Part shown: piece after piece, positions 48,598 through 55,961 of the stretch
How the letters are laid out: each line of letters starts with the position of its first letter
Numbering within the stretch: the stretch's first letter is position 1
Assembly (NCBI RefSeq): GCF_000725885.1
Contig: NZ_JODR01000024.1
Coordinates: 48,160 to 112,159, forward strand
From: Streptomyces albus subsp. albus
GTDB lineage: Bacteria; Actinomycetota; Actinomycetes; Streptomycetales; Streptomycetaceae
DNA length: 64,000 nucleotides
Direction: 5' to 3'
The notes under the pieces: model-generated
What the model saw: only the letters and a program-made list of their open reading frames with translations
Told to the model about the DNA's origin: nothing
The model's database searches: none
Program-made: the position numbers and the translations under genes

Positions 48598-50064
48598 ATG
48601 CCACAAGAGGACAAGAAGGGGTTGATAGGGCCCCAGGTGCGGCGTGCTGTCACGATGCGTGGCACGAACGCCCGGCCGGAGCCCACGTCACTGCGTCCAC
48701 GGTCGTCCGCCGACGCGGACTCCGGGCGTACGCAGAAGCCGGATGTCTCCGGACATGCTGACGAGCGCGACGGCGGGGAGCCGACGGTCGTGATGACGTC
48801 GTCCTCGTCCGTGGCGGAAGCGTCCTCGTCCGAGTCCGCTTCCGCCGGGACCGCCCCGGCCCGGCCGGCCGGGGAACCGGCCGAGAAGTCCGCGGAGAAG
48901 CCGGCGGCAGAAAAGTCGGCGGAGAAGCCGGCAGAGAAGTCGGCGGAGGAACCGGCGGAGAAGTCGGCGGAGAAGCCGGTCGGCAGACCAGCCGGAAGAG
49001 CCGCCGGAAGACCTGCCGGAGGCGTGACCGGGGAGTCCGTCAAGGCGGACGGGGAGCCGGCCAGGACGTCGGCGTCCACCCGCAAGAAGGTGGAGGAGAA
49101 CAGCGACGCCGCTGTCGGTTCCCTGATCGCGACGGGGAGCGGGAGCCCGCCCGGCGCGTCCAGGGGCGACACCGGTACGGGCGGGGACGAACCCCCCTCG
49201 GGCCGTCCCACGAAGGCGCTGCTGGCCGCGGCGGGCATCGGCGGCGCACTGCTGATCGCGGTGCCGCTGCTGATCATCGGTGCGCACCGGGAGGACGAGA
49301 CGAAGCCCGCGGCCGTGGCCGAGCAGAAGTCGGACCGGGTTCTCCCGCCGGACGACGGACGGAGCCGGCCGGGGGTCTACGCCCCCAAGTCGCCGGAGGC
49401 CGAGAAGAAGAAGGCGAAGGAAGAATCGCCCAAGAAGGAGGAGAAGGCGGAGGAGGAGACAGCTCCGCCTCCGCCGCCGCCCTCGGACTCGGCCAAGGAG
49501 GCCGACGAGGTCAAGAAGGAGGACGACGACAAGAAGAAGCCCAGGAAGAAGCGGAAGGAACTGGCGGTGTTCCGCGCCGCCTCGGCCAACTACGCGAACA
49601 AGAAGCACGTTCTGCTCAGGAACCTCGAGTCGAACCTGTGCGCCGACATCCCGAACTTCGGGAAGGGCAAGCCGGACGGTCCGGTCAACCAGTTCCACTG
49701 CCGCGACACCGACAAGGACAACCAGATCTGGGACTTCGAGGTGAAGTACAAGGGCGACGGACCCCGGTCCACCGACCTCTTCCAGATCAGGAACCGCAAG
49801 GACGGGCTGTGCATGGACCTGCCGAACTTCGGCGGCCAGCCCCGCGGTACGCGTGTCTCGGAGTACCACTGCGACGGCACCAAGCAGGACAACCAGCTGT
49901 GGTGGCTGGAGCCGCGCGGTAAGTCGACGTTCTGGATCCACAACTACGCCAGCAACCACCAGTGCCTCGCGGTGGTGCACGGTCCGAACGTCAAGCCGGT
50001 CGACGCGCGGCTGAACATCCAGCCGTGCCAGAACGGCGACGGCTTCAGGTGGAAGCTCCGCTGA
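48598..50064 (+). CDS. Second membrane-anchored ricin-type lectin protein
   Basis: The protein is 488 residues from ATG 48598, with GGAG (48589-48592) as ribosome site; the frame is open further upstream but that would overlap the previous gene. The N-terminus (LIGPQVRRAVTMRG) matches the motif in the 40936 protein. An EKSAEKPA repeat stretch (about 95-125) is followed by one membrane helix (ALLAAAGIGGALLIAVPLLII), a Lys/Glu-rich linker and a C-terminal beta-trefoil. Its QxW-like repeats are DNQIWDF, DNQLWWLE and GFRWKL, and its cysteines match its paralogue (LCADIP, LCMDLP, QCLAV). The extracellular trefoil probably binds glycans. It is a paralogue of 40936-42573 and is followed by a strong terminator, which closes the T7SS gene block. 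Confidence 0.8.
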   Translation: MPQEDKKGLIGPQVRRAVTMRGTNARPEPTSLRPRSSADADSGRTQKPDVSGHADERDGGEPTVVMTSSSSVAEASSSESASAGTAPARPAGEPAEKSAEKPAAEKSAEKPAEKSAEEPAEKSAEKPVGRPAGRAAGRPAGGVTGESVKADGEPARTSASTRKKVEENSDAAVGSLIATGSGSPPGASRGDTGTGGDEPPSGRPTKALLAAAGIGGALLIAVPLLIIGAHREDETKPAAVAEQKSDRVLPPDDGRSRPGVYAPKSPEAEKKKAKEESPKKEEKAEEETAPPPPPPSDSAKEADEVKKEDDDKKKPRKKRKELAVFRAASANYANKKHVLLRNLESNLCADIPNFGKGKPDGPVNQFHCRDTDKDNQIWDFEVKYKGDGPRSTDLFQIRNRKDGLCMDLPNFGGQPRGTRVSEYHCDGTKQDNQLWWLEPRGKSTFWIHNYASNHQCLAVVHGPNVKPVDARLNIQPCQNGDGFRWKLR

Positions 50065-50088
50065 CGGCGGACGGCCCCTGAACAAGTG

Positions 50089-50129
50089 CCGGGCCCCCTG
50101 GAATTCCCCCCGGAGTCCAGGGGGCCCGG
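50089..50129 (+). terminator. Strong hairpin terminator after the second lectin gene
   Basis: A perfect 14-bp inverted repeat (CCGGGCCCCCTGGA at 50089-50102 and its complement at 50116-50129) flanks a 13-base loop, 25 bp after the stop. It lacks a long T-tract, as is usual in Streptomyces. Confidence 0.9.
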
Positions 50130-50150
50130 TCGCGGGTGCGACCGGCCCAG

Positions 50151-50290
50151 GTGCGGGGAGCCGCCCGTGTGCGAGGAATCGCCCGGGTGAGAGGAGCCGC
50201 CCGTGTGCGCGGGGCGCCCTGGATGCGGGGAGCCGCCTGCTACAAGGACCCACCCGATGCGAGGACCCGCCCGGTGCGAGGGCCGGCCGC
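50151..50290 (+). repeat. Array of 18-bp tandem repeats in an intergenic region
   Basis: Five units with an exact 18-bp period start at 50151, 50169, 50187, 50205 and 50223 (consensus about GTGCGGGGAGCCGCCCGT). Three more degenerate units of 16-18 bp run to about 50290. The array lies between a terminator and a secreted-protein gene. The period is a multiple of three, so every frame stays open across it, but I see no sign that it is translated. Confidence 0.8.
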
Positions 50291-50491
50291 TGCCCGGCCC
50301 GAAGACGCCGCCTTCACACGTGGCCGGATTCGCAGCCGCGTGCCGGGGTGGGGGAGCGGCGCGCGACGGCAGGTGTGCCGGTGGCCTCACCTCCGGGCGC
50401 CGTCTCCCTCACCTGGTCCGGGGGTGGTTCGCGCAACAGACTGCATGTGCTCCACCAGCACTCTCGAACCCCTTCTCTCCGGGAGGAACAC

Positions 50492-51084
50492 ATGGTGGCC
50501 ATACGCGCGTACGTCACGACGTCGCCGCCGCCGGCCTGCTCGCGCTGGCGCCCAGCGCCGCGCTGGCGGCACCGACCGCGTTGGACGACGGCAGCTTCGA
50601 GTACCCGGTCGCGCCCGCGAACTCCTTCAACGCGCTGAAGGCGGGGCAGACCATCGGCCCGTGGTCGGTCGACAGCGGATCGGTGGACCACATCGGCAAG
50701 GGCTTCTGGCAGGCGGCCGACGGCGACCAGTCGGTCGACCTCAACGGCGGCGGTCCCGGCAAGGTGTCGCAGACCATCAGGACGACGGCCGGCAAGACCT
50801 ACACCGTCTCCTACGCGCTCGCCGGGAACCCCGAGGGCAACCAGGGGCTGAGGACCGGGCGGGTCCTGATCGACGGGCAGAACTTCCAGGACTTCTCGTT
50901 CGACACCACGGGCAAGACCCGCGCGAACATGGGCTACGTGGGGCGCCAGGTGACGTTCGTGGCCACCGGTGCCACCACGACGCTGTCGTTCGCCAGCACC
51001 TCGGCGACCGGCGCCTACGGCCCGGTCATCGACGACGTCCGGGTCAAGAGCGGCTGCTGCTCCTGCTCCACCTGCTCCGACTGA
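50492..51084 (+). pseudogene. Secreted choice-of-anchor C / DUF642-like protein, frameshifted in the signal peptide
   Basis: A strong GGAGGA site precedes ATG 50492, which reads MVAIRAYVTTS and then goes out of frame. One base missing near 50523 would continue it as AAAGLLALAPSAALAAPTAL, a classic signal peptide with ALA cleavage. The mature part (about 165 residues) is intact in the other frame: LDDGSFEYPVAPAN, SGSVDHIGKGFWQAADGDQS, VDLNGGGPGKVSQTI, SYALAGNPEGN, NMGYVGRQ, GPVIDDVRVKSG. These are the hallmarks of the choice-of-anchor C family, beta-sandwich proteins thought to be cell-surface or glycan associated. The tail is Cys-rich (GCCSCSTCSD). The body has no in-frame ATG/GTG/TTG nearby. 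The defect may be a real mutation, a sequencing error or a programmed shift. Confidence 0.7.
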
Positions 51085-51168
51085 CACCCCACCCCCAGCA
51101 CACGCGGCAGCCGCAGCACCCGCACCACTCGCGGCATCCGTACGCCACCCGCCGCATCCGCACCACCC

Positions 51169-51200
51169 GAAGGGCCCCGGCCACCGCGCCGGGGCCCTTC
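51169..51200 (+). terminator. Hairpin terminator after the choice-of-anchor gene
   Basis: A 13-bp perfect stem, GAAGGGCCCCGGC (51169-51181) with its complement at 51188-51200, has a 6-base loop. It lies 85 bp after the stop and separates the T7SS side from the biosynthetic side. Confidence 0.9.
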
Positions 51201-51425
51201 CCGCGCCGCGGGGCGCTCGCCCCGGGGCGAGCGGCGGCGGCCCGAGGCGGCGCCGCCGGCGCAGGGGCCGTGCGCGGGTGTGGGAGATTCCGGTGAGATA
51301 TGTCACCGGCGTTGGCCGTTTGTCGGCGGGCGGGACGGGATCGGGGGCTGTTGTGGGAGGTCGTCGCCGTTGCGGGGGGTGGGACGGGGAACGTCCCGGT
51401 GCAACGACCCTGATGCTGCTGGTCG

Positions 51426-51455
51426 TTGACCCTCGTGTCACTCAATAGGTAGCCT
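51426..51455 (+). promoter_or_regulatory. Candidate housekeeping-type promoter upstream of the biosynthetic cluster
   Basis: TTGACC (51426-51431) and TAGCCT (51450-51455) are separated by 18 bp, a good match to the Streptomyces HrdB-type consensus. It points toward the thioesterase gene about 525 bp downstream, implying a long leader. Confidence 0.5.
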
Positions 51456-51980
51456 CGGTCGCCGACTGTGATGGTGGTCGGCCGGTGTGTGCGCCGTCGA
51501 CCGCGATCACCAGCGACGACGGGGGCAAGGGCGCTCACCGTTTGCGTCACGGTGCGGTCAGCCACTAAAGGGGGAACGGGGTGTCTTTCCGGGCGAACCG
51601 GTGCCAGGGGGCGGTCCTCGTCAGACGGTCCCCGGCTCGCCCACCGGCCGAGGTGAGCGACTGTTCTGCGGTGCTGCCGCACCCGTGTGTCCGTCCTTGT
51701 TGCCGTACGGGACTCGGCCGCCCGCATGCCGGCTGCCGTATCCGCCCACGTGCCGACCGCTGTTTCCGTCCGCGTCCGGGCCTGCGGCCTGCCGTACGGC
51801 GCACCTGTCCTCTCCGGCCGGCGCCGTCCTCGGCTCCGCCGCCCGCCGCGCGCGGGGGCGCTCCCTTCTAGCGCCGTCCGCCCAGCGGTTCCCCCTCTCC
51901 CTCTCGCTCGCCGCCCCGCCCCGCCGGGGCGCACGATGCTGCGCGGCATGGCCGCCCGGCTTGATCGGAGGTGCTCTTCC
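51456..51980 (+). other. Long non-coding leader upstream of the thioesterase gene
   Basis: About 525 bp without a supported gene. Frames stay open because of high GC, but none shows a recognisable protein or a well-placed ribosome site before GGAGG at 51967. I see no clear riboswitch or attenuator. Confidence 0.5.
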
Positions 51981-52757
51981 GTGGCCCCGTCCCCCCACTC
52001 CGGACTCTGGTTACGTCTCTACCGGCCCGCGTCCGAGGCCCGTACGCGGCTCGTGTGTTTCCCGCACGCGGGCGGATCGGCCAGCTATTACCACTCCGTC
52101 GCCCGCACGCTGGCGCCCCACATCGAGGTGCTGGCCGTGCAGTACCCGGGGCGGCAGGACCGGCGTCATGAGCCGCCGGTCGCCTCGTTGGCCGAGCTGG
52201 CCGCCGCTGTGGACGACGCCCTGGGTCCCTGGCTGGACAAGCCCTACGCCTTCTTCGGGCACAGCATGGGCGCGCTGCTCGCCTTCGAGGTCGTGCGCCG
52301 GCTGGAGGACCGCGGCGAGCGGGGCCCCCACCGGCTGTTCGCCTCGGGGCGCCGGGCACCTTCGTGTCCCCGTACGGAGAACATTCATCTGCGCAGCGAC
52401 CAGGGGATCGTGGCCCATCTGAAAAGGCTGCGGAGCACCGATCCGATGCTGCTGGAGGACGAGGAACTCCTCGCGATGTTCCTGCCCGCGTTGCGGGCCG
52501 ATTACAAGGCGGTGGAAACCTACGAAGGCAGCCGTGCCGATGTCGGTTGCCCGGTCACGGTATTCAGCGGGGAGAGCGATCCGCTGACGACCCGGGCGGA
52601 GGCGGAAGCATGGCACGCCCATACCCGGCGGGAGGCGGAGGTGCTCTTCTACCCCGGCGGTCATTTCTTCCTCGACGACCATGCGGCCGAGGTGCTGGAA
52701 GTGATCCGGAAGCGCACCGCCCAGGACCAGGACAGCCCCCACGAGTTCTCGTCGTGA
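51981..52757 (+). CDS. Type II thioesterase (alpha/beta hydrolase) of the NRPS-PKS cluster
   Basis: The protein is 258 residues from GTG 51981, with GGAGG 9 bases upstream; a longer N-terminus is possible but not typical. The family hallmarks are RLVCFPHAGGSASYY near the N-terminus, GHSMG with nucleophile S95, the acid in VFSGESDPLTT, and the His in PGGHFFLDDH. Type II thioesterases free stalled carrier proteins by hydrolysing wrong acyl groups in modular assembly lines. This fits the NRPS/PKS genes that follow. Codon 11 is TTA, the rare leucine codon, so translation should depend on the bldA tRNA. This is the first gene of the cluster in the window. Confidence 0.9.
   Translation: MAPSPHSGLWLRLYRPASEARTRLVCFPHAGGSASYYHSVARTLAPHIEVLAVQYPGRQDRRHEPPVASLAELAAAVDDALGPWLDKPYAFFGHSMGALLAFEVVRRLEDRGERGPHRLFASGRRAPSCPRTENIHLRSDQGIVAHLKRLRSTDPMLLEDEELLAMFLPALRADYKAVETYEGSRADVGCPVTVFSGESDPLTTRAEAEAWHAHTRREAEVLFYPGGHFFLDDHAAEVLEVIRKRTAQDQDSPHEFSS
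52011..52013 (+). promoter_or_regulatory. TTA codon (bldA-type translational control)
   Basis: Codon 11 of the thioesterase gene is TTA (SGLWLRLY, second Leu). TTA is very rare in Streptomyces genes and is read by the developmentally controlled bldA tRNA. I found no other in-frame TTA in the biosynthetic genes by eye. Confidence 0.8.
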
Positions 52758-52872
52758 ATCGGGCCACGAGTGCCGGAGGGGCGCGTTCCGGAGAGGTTTT
52801 CCGGTTCCGCGCCCACCGGCTGCGCCACCCGGACGGTGATGGAACGGGTATGGAACGGAAGGTTACGGTGAC

Positions 52873-54192
52873 ATGCGCGACCGGCACGAGTACAGCACGG
52901 GAACATTGGCACGGCGTGGTCCTGCGAAAACGCGGAGACAGAGACCTTCGGAGGTATCCGAGTGGGGCGGCCCGCTCGAATTCCGGGGCGTGCGCACATC
53001 GGAGATCGGGATGTCGATCTCCGACGGGATCACGTTCGACTCCTGGAGCCGTCTCGGTGATTACGTCTCGGTCGTGGCGAATTCCTCGGCATGGTGGCTC
53101 GGTGACTGGCTGGTGTACGGGCAGGAACGTTTCTCCAATCGGTACCGCCGGTGCATAGAGGAGTCGTCCCTCGACTACCAGACGCTGCGCAACTACGCCT
53201 GGGTCGCCCGGAACGTCCCGCTGTCCCGCCGGCGGGACGGACTGAGCTTCCAGCACCACGCCGAGGTGGCGTCCCTGCCCGCCGACGAGCAGACGTACTG
53301 GCTCGGGCGGGCGTTGGAGGAGAAGTGGTCCCGCAACGCGCTGCGGGCGCAGATCCGGGCGGGACGGGCCGCGGTACGGGCGGCGACCAGCCAACTGCTG
53401 CTGCGGCTGCGGGTTCCGCAGGGGCGGGAGGAGGTGTGGCGGAAGGCCGCCCAGGAGGCGGGCCTCGACTTCACCGACTGGGCCGCCCGCGAACTCGACC
53501 GCGCCGCCCGGCTCACCGCGGTGGGAGCCGCTGAGGGCGCCGCGGCGGTGAACGCGACCGGCGGTGCCGGTGCCGGTGCCGGTCTCGGTGCCGGTGCGTC
53601 CGCCGCCCTGGAAGCTGCGGCAACGGCCGATGCCTCCGTCGCTGCCTCCGCTGATGCCTCCGCCGGTGCCGGAGCGTCGGCCGACCCCGGTGGCGGTGCC
53701 GGAAATGCCGGTGGCGGTGCGGGCTGCGGTGCCGGTGTTGGGGCCGGCGGCGGTGCCGACGCCGGTACGGGGACGACCGCCGGCGGCGGCGTGCCCGGTG
53801 GTACCGGTGCGTCAGGCGATGCCGGTGCGCCCACCGGTTCGGGAGTGGTCACCGCTTCGGAAGCGCCGGTCGGTTCGCAAGTGTCCGCAGGTTCGGACGT
53901 GCCCGCCGCTCCGGGTGGGGCCACTGCCGCGGGCGTGCCCGGCGGAGCTGCCGCAGCCCCGGCGCCCACGGCAGGGAGCGCTCCCGCAGCGGCGTCCCCG
54001 GCGGCGGGTCCCTCGGAGCCGGCGCCCGGCATGCCGTCCGGTCCCGCCATCGACGCGGGGGCGGGCGTCACACACACGCCCGGCGAAGTGGCCTACGCCT
54101 CGGGCCGGCTCGGCGAAGGCGCGCCCGGCGGAGACGCCCCGGCGCCGGGGCCCTCCGTCACGGGCTCCGAGGACCGGGAGGCGCACGACTGA
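52873..54192 (+). CDS. LmbU-family cluster-situated transcriptional activator with Ala/Gly tail
   Basis: The protein is 439 residues from ATG 52873, with GGAAGG 10 bases upstream; ATG 53011 is a later alternative. Residues about 40-215 match LmbU/NovE/HrmB activators: GDYVSVVANSSAWWLGDWLVYGQERF, SSLDYQTLRNYAWVARNVP, LSFQHHAEVASLPADEQ and WSRNALRAQIRAGR. These contain the DNA-binding helices. Family members switch on lincomycin, novobiocin and hormaomycin clusters. Residues about 215-439 are an unusual low-complexity Ala/Gly/Pro tail, since relatives end soon after the folded part. It probably activates the downstream biosynthetic genes. Confidence 0.85.
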   Translation: MRDRHEYSTGTLARRGPAKTRRQRPSEVSEWGGPLEFRGVRTSEIGMSISDGITFDSWSRLGDYVSVVANSSAWWLGDWLVYGQERFSNRYRRCIEESSLDYQTLRNYAWVARNVPLSRRRDGLSFQHHAEVASLPADEQTYWLGRALEEKWSRNALRAQIRAGRAAVRAATSQLLLRLRVPQGREEVWRKAAQEAGLDFTDWAARELDRAARLTAVGAAEGAAAVNATGGAGAGAGLGAGASAALEAAATADASVAASADASAGAGASADPGGGAGNAGGGAGCGAGVGAGGGADAGTGTTAGGGVPGGTGASGDAGAPTGSGVVTASEAPVGSQVSAGSDVPAAPGGATAAGVPGGAAAAPAPTAGSAPAAASPAAGPSEPAPGMPSGPAIDAGAGVTHTPGEVAYASGRLGEGAPGGDAPAPGPSVTGSEDREAHD

Positions 54193-54224
54193 CGGTGCGT
54201 GCGGGGCGGGGGCCGGCCGGAACA

Positions 54225-54440
54225 CCGTCCGGCCCCCGGACCCCGGCTCCGGACCCCGACCCAGGCCCCGAACCCCCGCCCCGATCCCAATTCCTGACCC
54301 CGGCTCCGGCCCCCGGACCCCGCCCTGGTCCCGAATCCTGACCCCGGCCCCCGGCCCCGGCCCCGGACCCGGACCCTGGCCCCAGCCCCGAACCCCGACC
54401 GCCCGGCCCCCGACCGTCCCGAACCCTGGCCCCCGGCCCG
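54225..54440. repeat. Imperfect C-rich repeats (CCCCGGACCC type) between two genes
   Basis: About 215 bp of the 394-bp gap consist of imperfect CCCCGGMCCCCGA-like units, strongly C-rich on this strand. No protein is credible here. Two small hairpins follow, near 54500 and at 54536-54554 (CCCGGAG/CTCCGGG); the second overlaps the GGAGGG upstream of the next gene. Confidence 0.6.
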
Positions 54441-54586
54441 GTTTCCGCGGTCTTTCGTGCGCCGCCCTTTTCCTACCCCTTTTCTTTCTGTGAATCCTTG
54501 CCCGGGACGGGAATCCCGGTGTCGCATGGGAAACCCCCGGAGGGATTCTCCGGGTGCGGCCGTGTGCGACCGTCTCGGGTGAGGGA

Positions 54587-55075
54587 ATGAATAATTCGAC
54601 GTACCGTCGTCTGATGCAGGTGCTGGTCGATTCGTCGGTGGACTATCGCGTCATCCATCACCGTGCCGAGGGCCGGACGGAGCGGGCGAGCGTCCTTCGC
54701 GGGCATCCGCTCGCCAGCGCCGCGAAATGCATGGTGGTGCATGTCAGGCATGAGCGCGAGAACCGGCATGTGGTGGCGGTACTGCCCGGTGACCGGCGGG
54801 TTGACTACCGGAAACTGCGGCGGGAATTCGGAGCGGTGGACGTCCGGATGGCTGACCGTTCGGTCGCCGAGGAACTGACGGGCTGCCAGTCCGGGTGCAT
54901 CATTCCCTTCTCCTTCGCGGACGAGCTGTCCGTGGTTTTCGATCCGTCCTTGTTGCTGCCGCGGGAGGTGTACTTCAACGCGGCGCGGCTGGACCGGTCG
55001 ATCGGGCTCAGGCCGGATGACTTGGTGTCGCTGGTCAGGCCGCGGATCGCCGACATTTCCAAGGCGGAAAAATAG
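54587..55075 (+). CDS. YbaK/EbsC-family aminoacyl-tRNA deacylase-like protein
   Basis: The protein is 162 residues from ATG 54587. GTG 54554 has a better-spaced GGAGGG but adds residues uncommon in the family. The YbaK/ProX fold is recognisable: MQVLVDSSVDYRVIHHRAEGRTERAS, LRGHPLASAAKCMVV with the conserved Lys, AVLPGDRRVDYRKLRREFG, the TGCQSGCIIPF loop, and YFNAARLDRSIGL near the end. Family members hydrolyse misacylated aminoacyl-tRNAs, such as Cys- or Ala-tRNAPro. In a biosynthetic cluster it may protect translation from an unusual amino acid, or hydrolyse an aminoacyl intermediate. It precedes the aminoacyl-transfer genes, which supports an amino-acid-related role. Confidence 0.8.
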   Translation: MNNSTYRRLMQVLVDSSVDYRVIHHRAEGRTERASVLRGHPLASAAKCMVVHVRHERENRHVVAVLPGDRRVDYRKLRREFGAVDVRMADRSVAEELTGCQSGCIIPFSFADELSVVFDPSLLLPREVYFNAARLDRSIGLRPDDLVSLVRPRIADISKAEK

Positions 55076-55153
55076 GGGTTCTCCGCCGCCTGGGCGGGCA
55101 CTAGCGTTTGGCCCCGGTGCTGGCCCGCGAGAGCAGGGAGTTGAGCAGAGAAG

Positions 55154-55957
55154 ATGACCGAGGCCGTTAATAATTGGGCAAAAATCGGTGACGGTCCCGA
55201 GGAGGAAACCGTGCTCGCGGTGGACTTCGACGTCACGGGACGGCTGGAGGCGAATTTCCGGGATCTGGTGGGCCTCCTGTCGGAACCGGTCGCGGTCTGG
55301 CAGACGGTCCCGCCGGCGGAGAGCTACCGCCGCATGCTGACGACGGAGGACTATCTGGCGTGGTGGCGGGAGTACCCCGAAAAGGGCCGCAAGCCCGTCG
55401 GGACGGTGCTGGGCTACTGCGTGGGCAGCGTCTTCGCCGCCGAGCTGGTCGACGAGATCGAGAAGACGCAGGGCAGCAGGCCGCGCATCCTCCTCTTCGA
55501 TCCGGAGATGCCCAACACGCTCAGCCTGTACCGGGACTTCGGCAAGGTCACGGAGATGATGTCCGTGCTGTCGGCCGAGGAGAAGCAGCAGCTGCTGGCG
55601 CGGGCCGAGGAGGTGCGGGCCGAGCACGGTGAGGAGTTCGACACGGTCAGCGCCCGGCTGATCGAGCTGTACGAGGAGGCGGGCGGCGCGGCCTTCGAAC
55701 GGCTCGGTCTGGACGAGGACCTGGGCGCCGAACTGCTGGGCCTCTTCCGGGCGTACGTCTCCTACCTGGCCGCCGCCCGGAAGCTGGACCCCTCGCGGGG
55801 CTGGGGCGAGGCGACCGCCATCACCTCGGCCGGGTCGAGCACGGGGGCGCGGCAGGCGGTGAAGGAGCTGCGGTTCGAGGCGAGCCACGACGAGCTTCTG
55901 CGCTCCCCGGACGCCGCGGCGGCGGCCGGGGCGATACTGCGCGCGAAGGGGGAGTGA
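55154..55957 (+). CDS. Alpha/beta-hydrolase with Cys nucleophile: candidate aminoacyl shuttle (SyrC/CmaE-like) or atypical thioesterase
   Basis: The protein is 267 residues from ATG 55154; the ribosome site is weak. The nucleophile elbow is GYCVGS, with C89 in place of the usual Ser. D116 (LLFDPEMP) lies 27 residues later, the same Ser-to-Asp spacing as I recall for surfactin thioesterase, and H245 is in ASHDELLRSP. An alpha/beta fold with a Cys nucleophile is the signature of SyrC and CmaE, which move aminoacyl groups from one carrier protein to another. Just downstream are a free-standing A-PCP (gap 4 bp) and a C-(dead A)-PCP that needs loading in trans. The shuttle role is a strong contextual inference; a plain editing thioesterase is the alternative. 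Confidence 0.65.
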   Translation: MTEAVNNWAKIGDGPEEETVLAVDFDVTGRLEANFRDLVGLLSEPVAVWQTVPPAESYRRMLTTEDYLAWWREYPEKGRKPVGTVLGYCVGSVFAAELVDEIEKTQGSRPRILLFDPEMPNTLSLYRDFGKVTEMMSVLSAEEKQQLLARAEEVRAEHGEEFDTVSARLIELYEEAGGAAFERLGLDEDLGAELLGLFRAYVSYLAAARKLDPSRGWGEATAITSAGSSTGARQAVKELRFEASHDELLRSPDAAAAAGAILRAKGE

Positions 55958-55961
55958 GGCG

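Noticed and set aside
50151..50290. CRISPR array
   Set aside because: The 18-bp units are contiguous without spacers and degenerate, so it is a simple tandem repeat.
50203..50491. Upstream extension of the choice-of-anchor gene in its body frame
   Set aside because: There is no ribosome site or start codon near the signal peptide, and the extension crosses the repeat array; the GGAGGA-ATG at 50492 is the believable start.
55310..55325. CGCCGGCG palindrome resembling the LmbU binding motif
   Set aside because: It lies within coding sequence and such octamers are expected by chance at this GC content.
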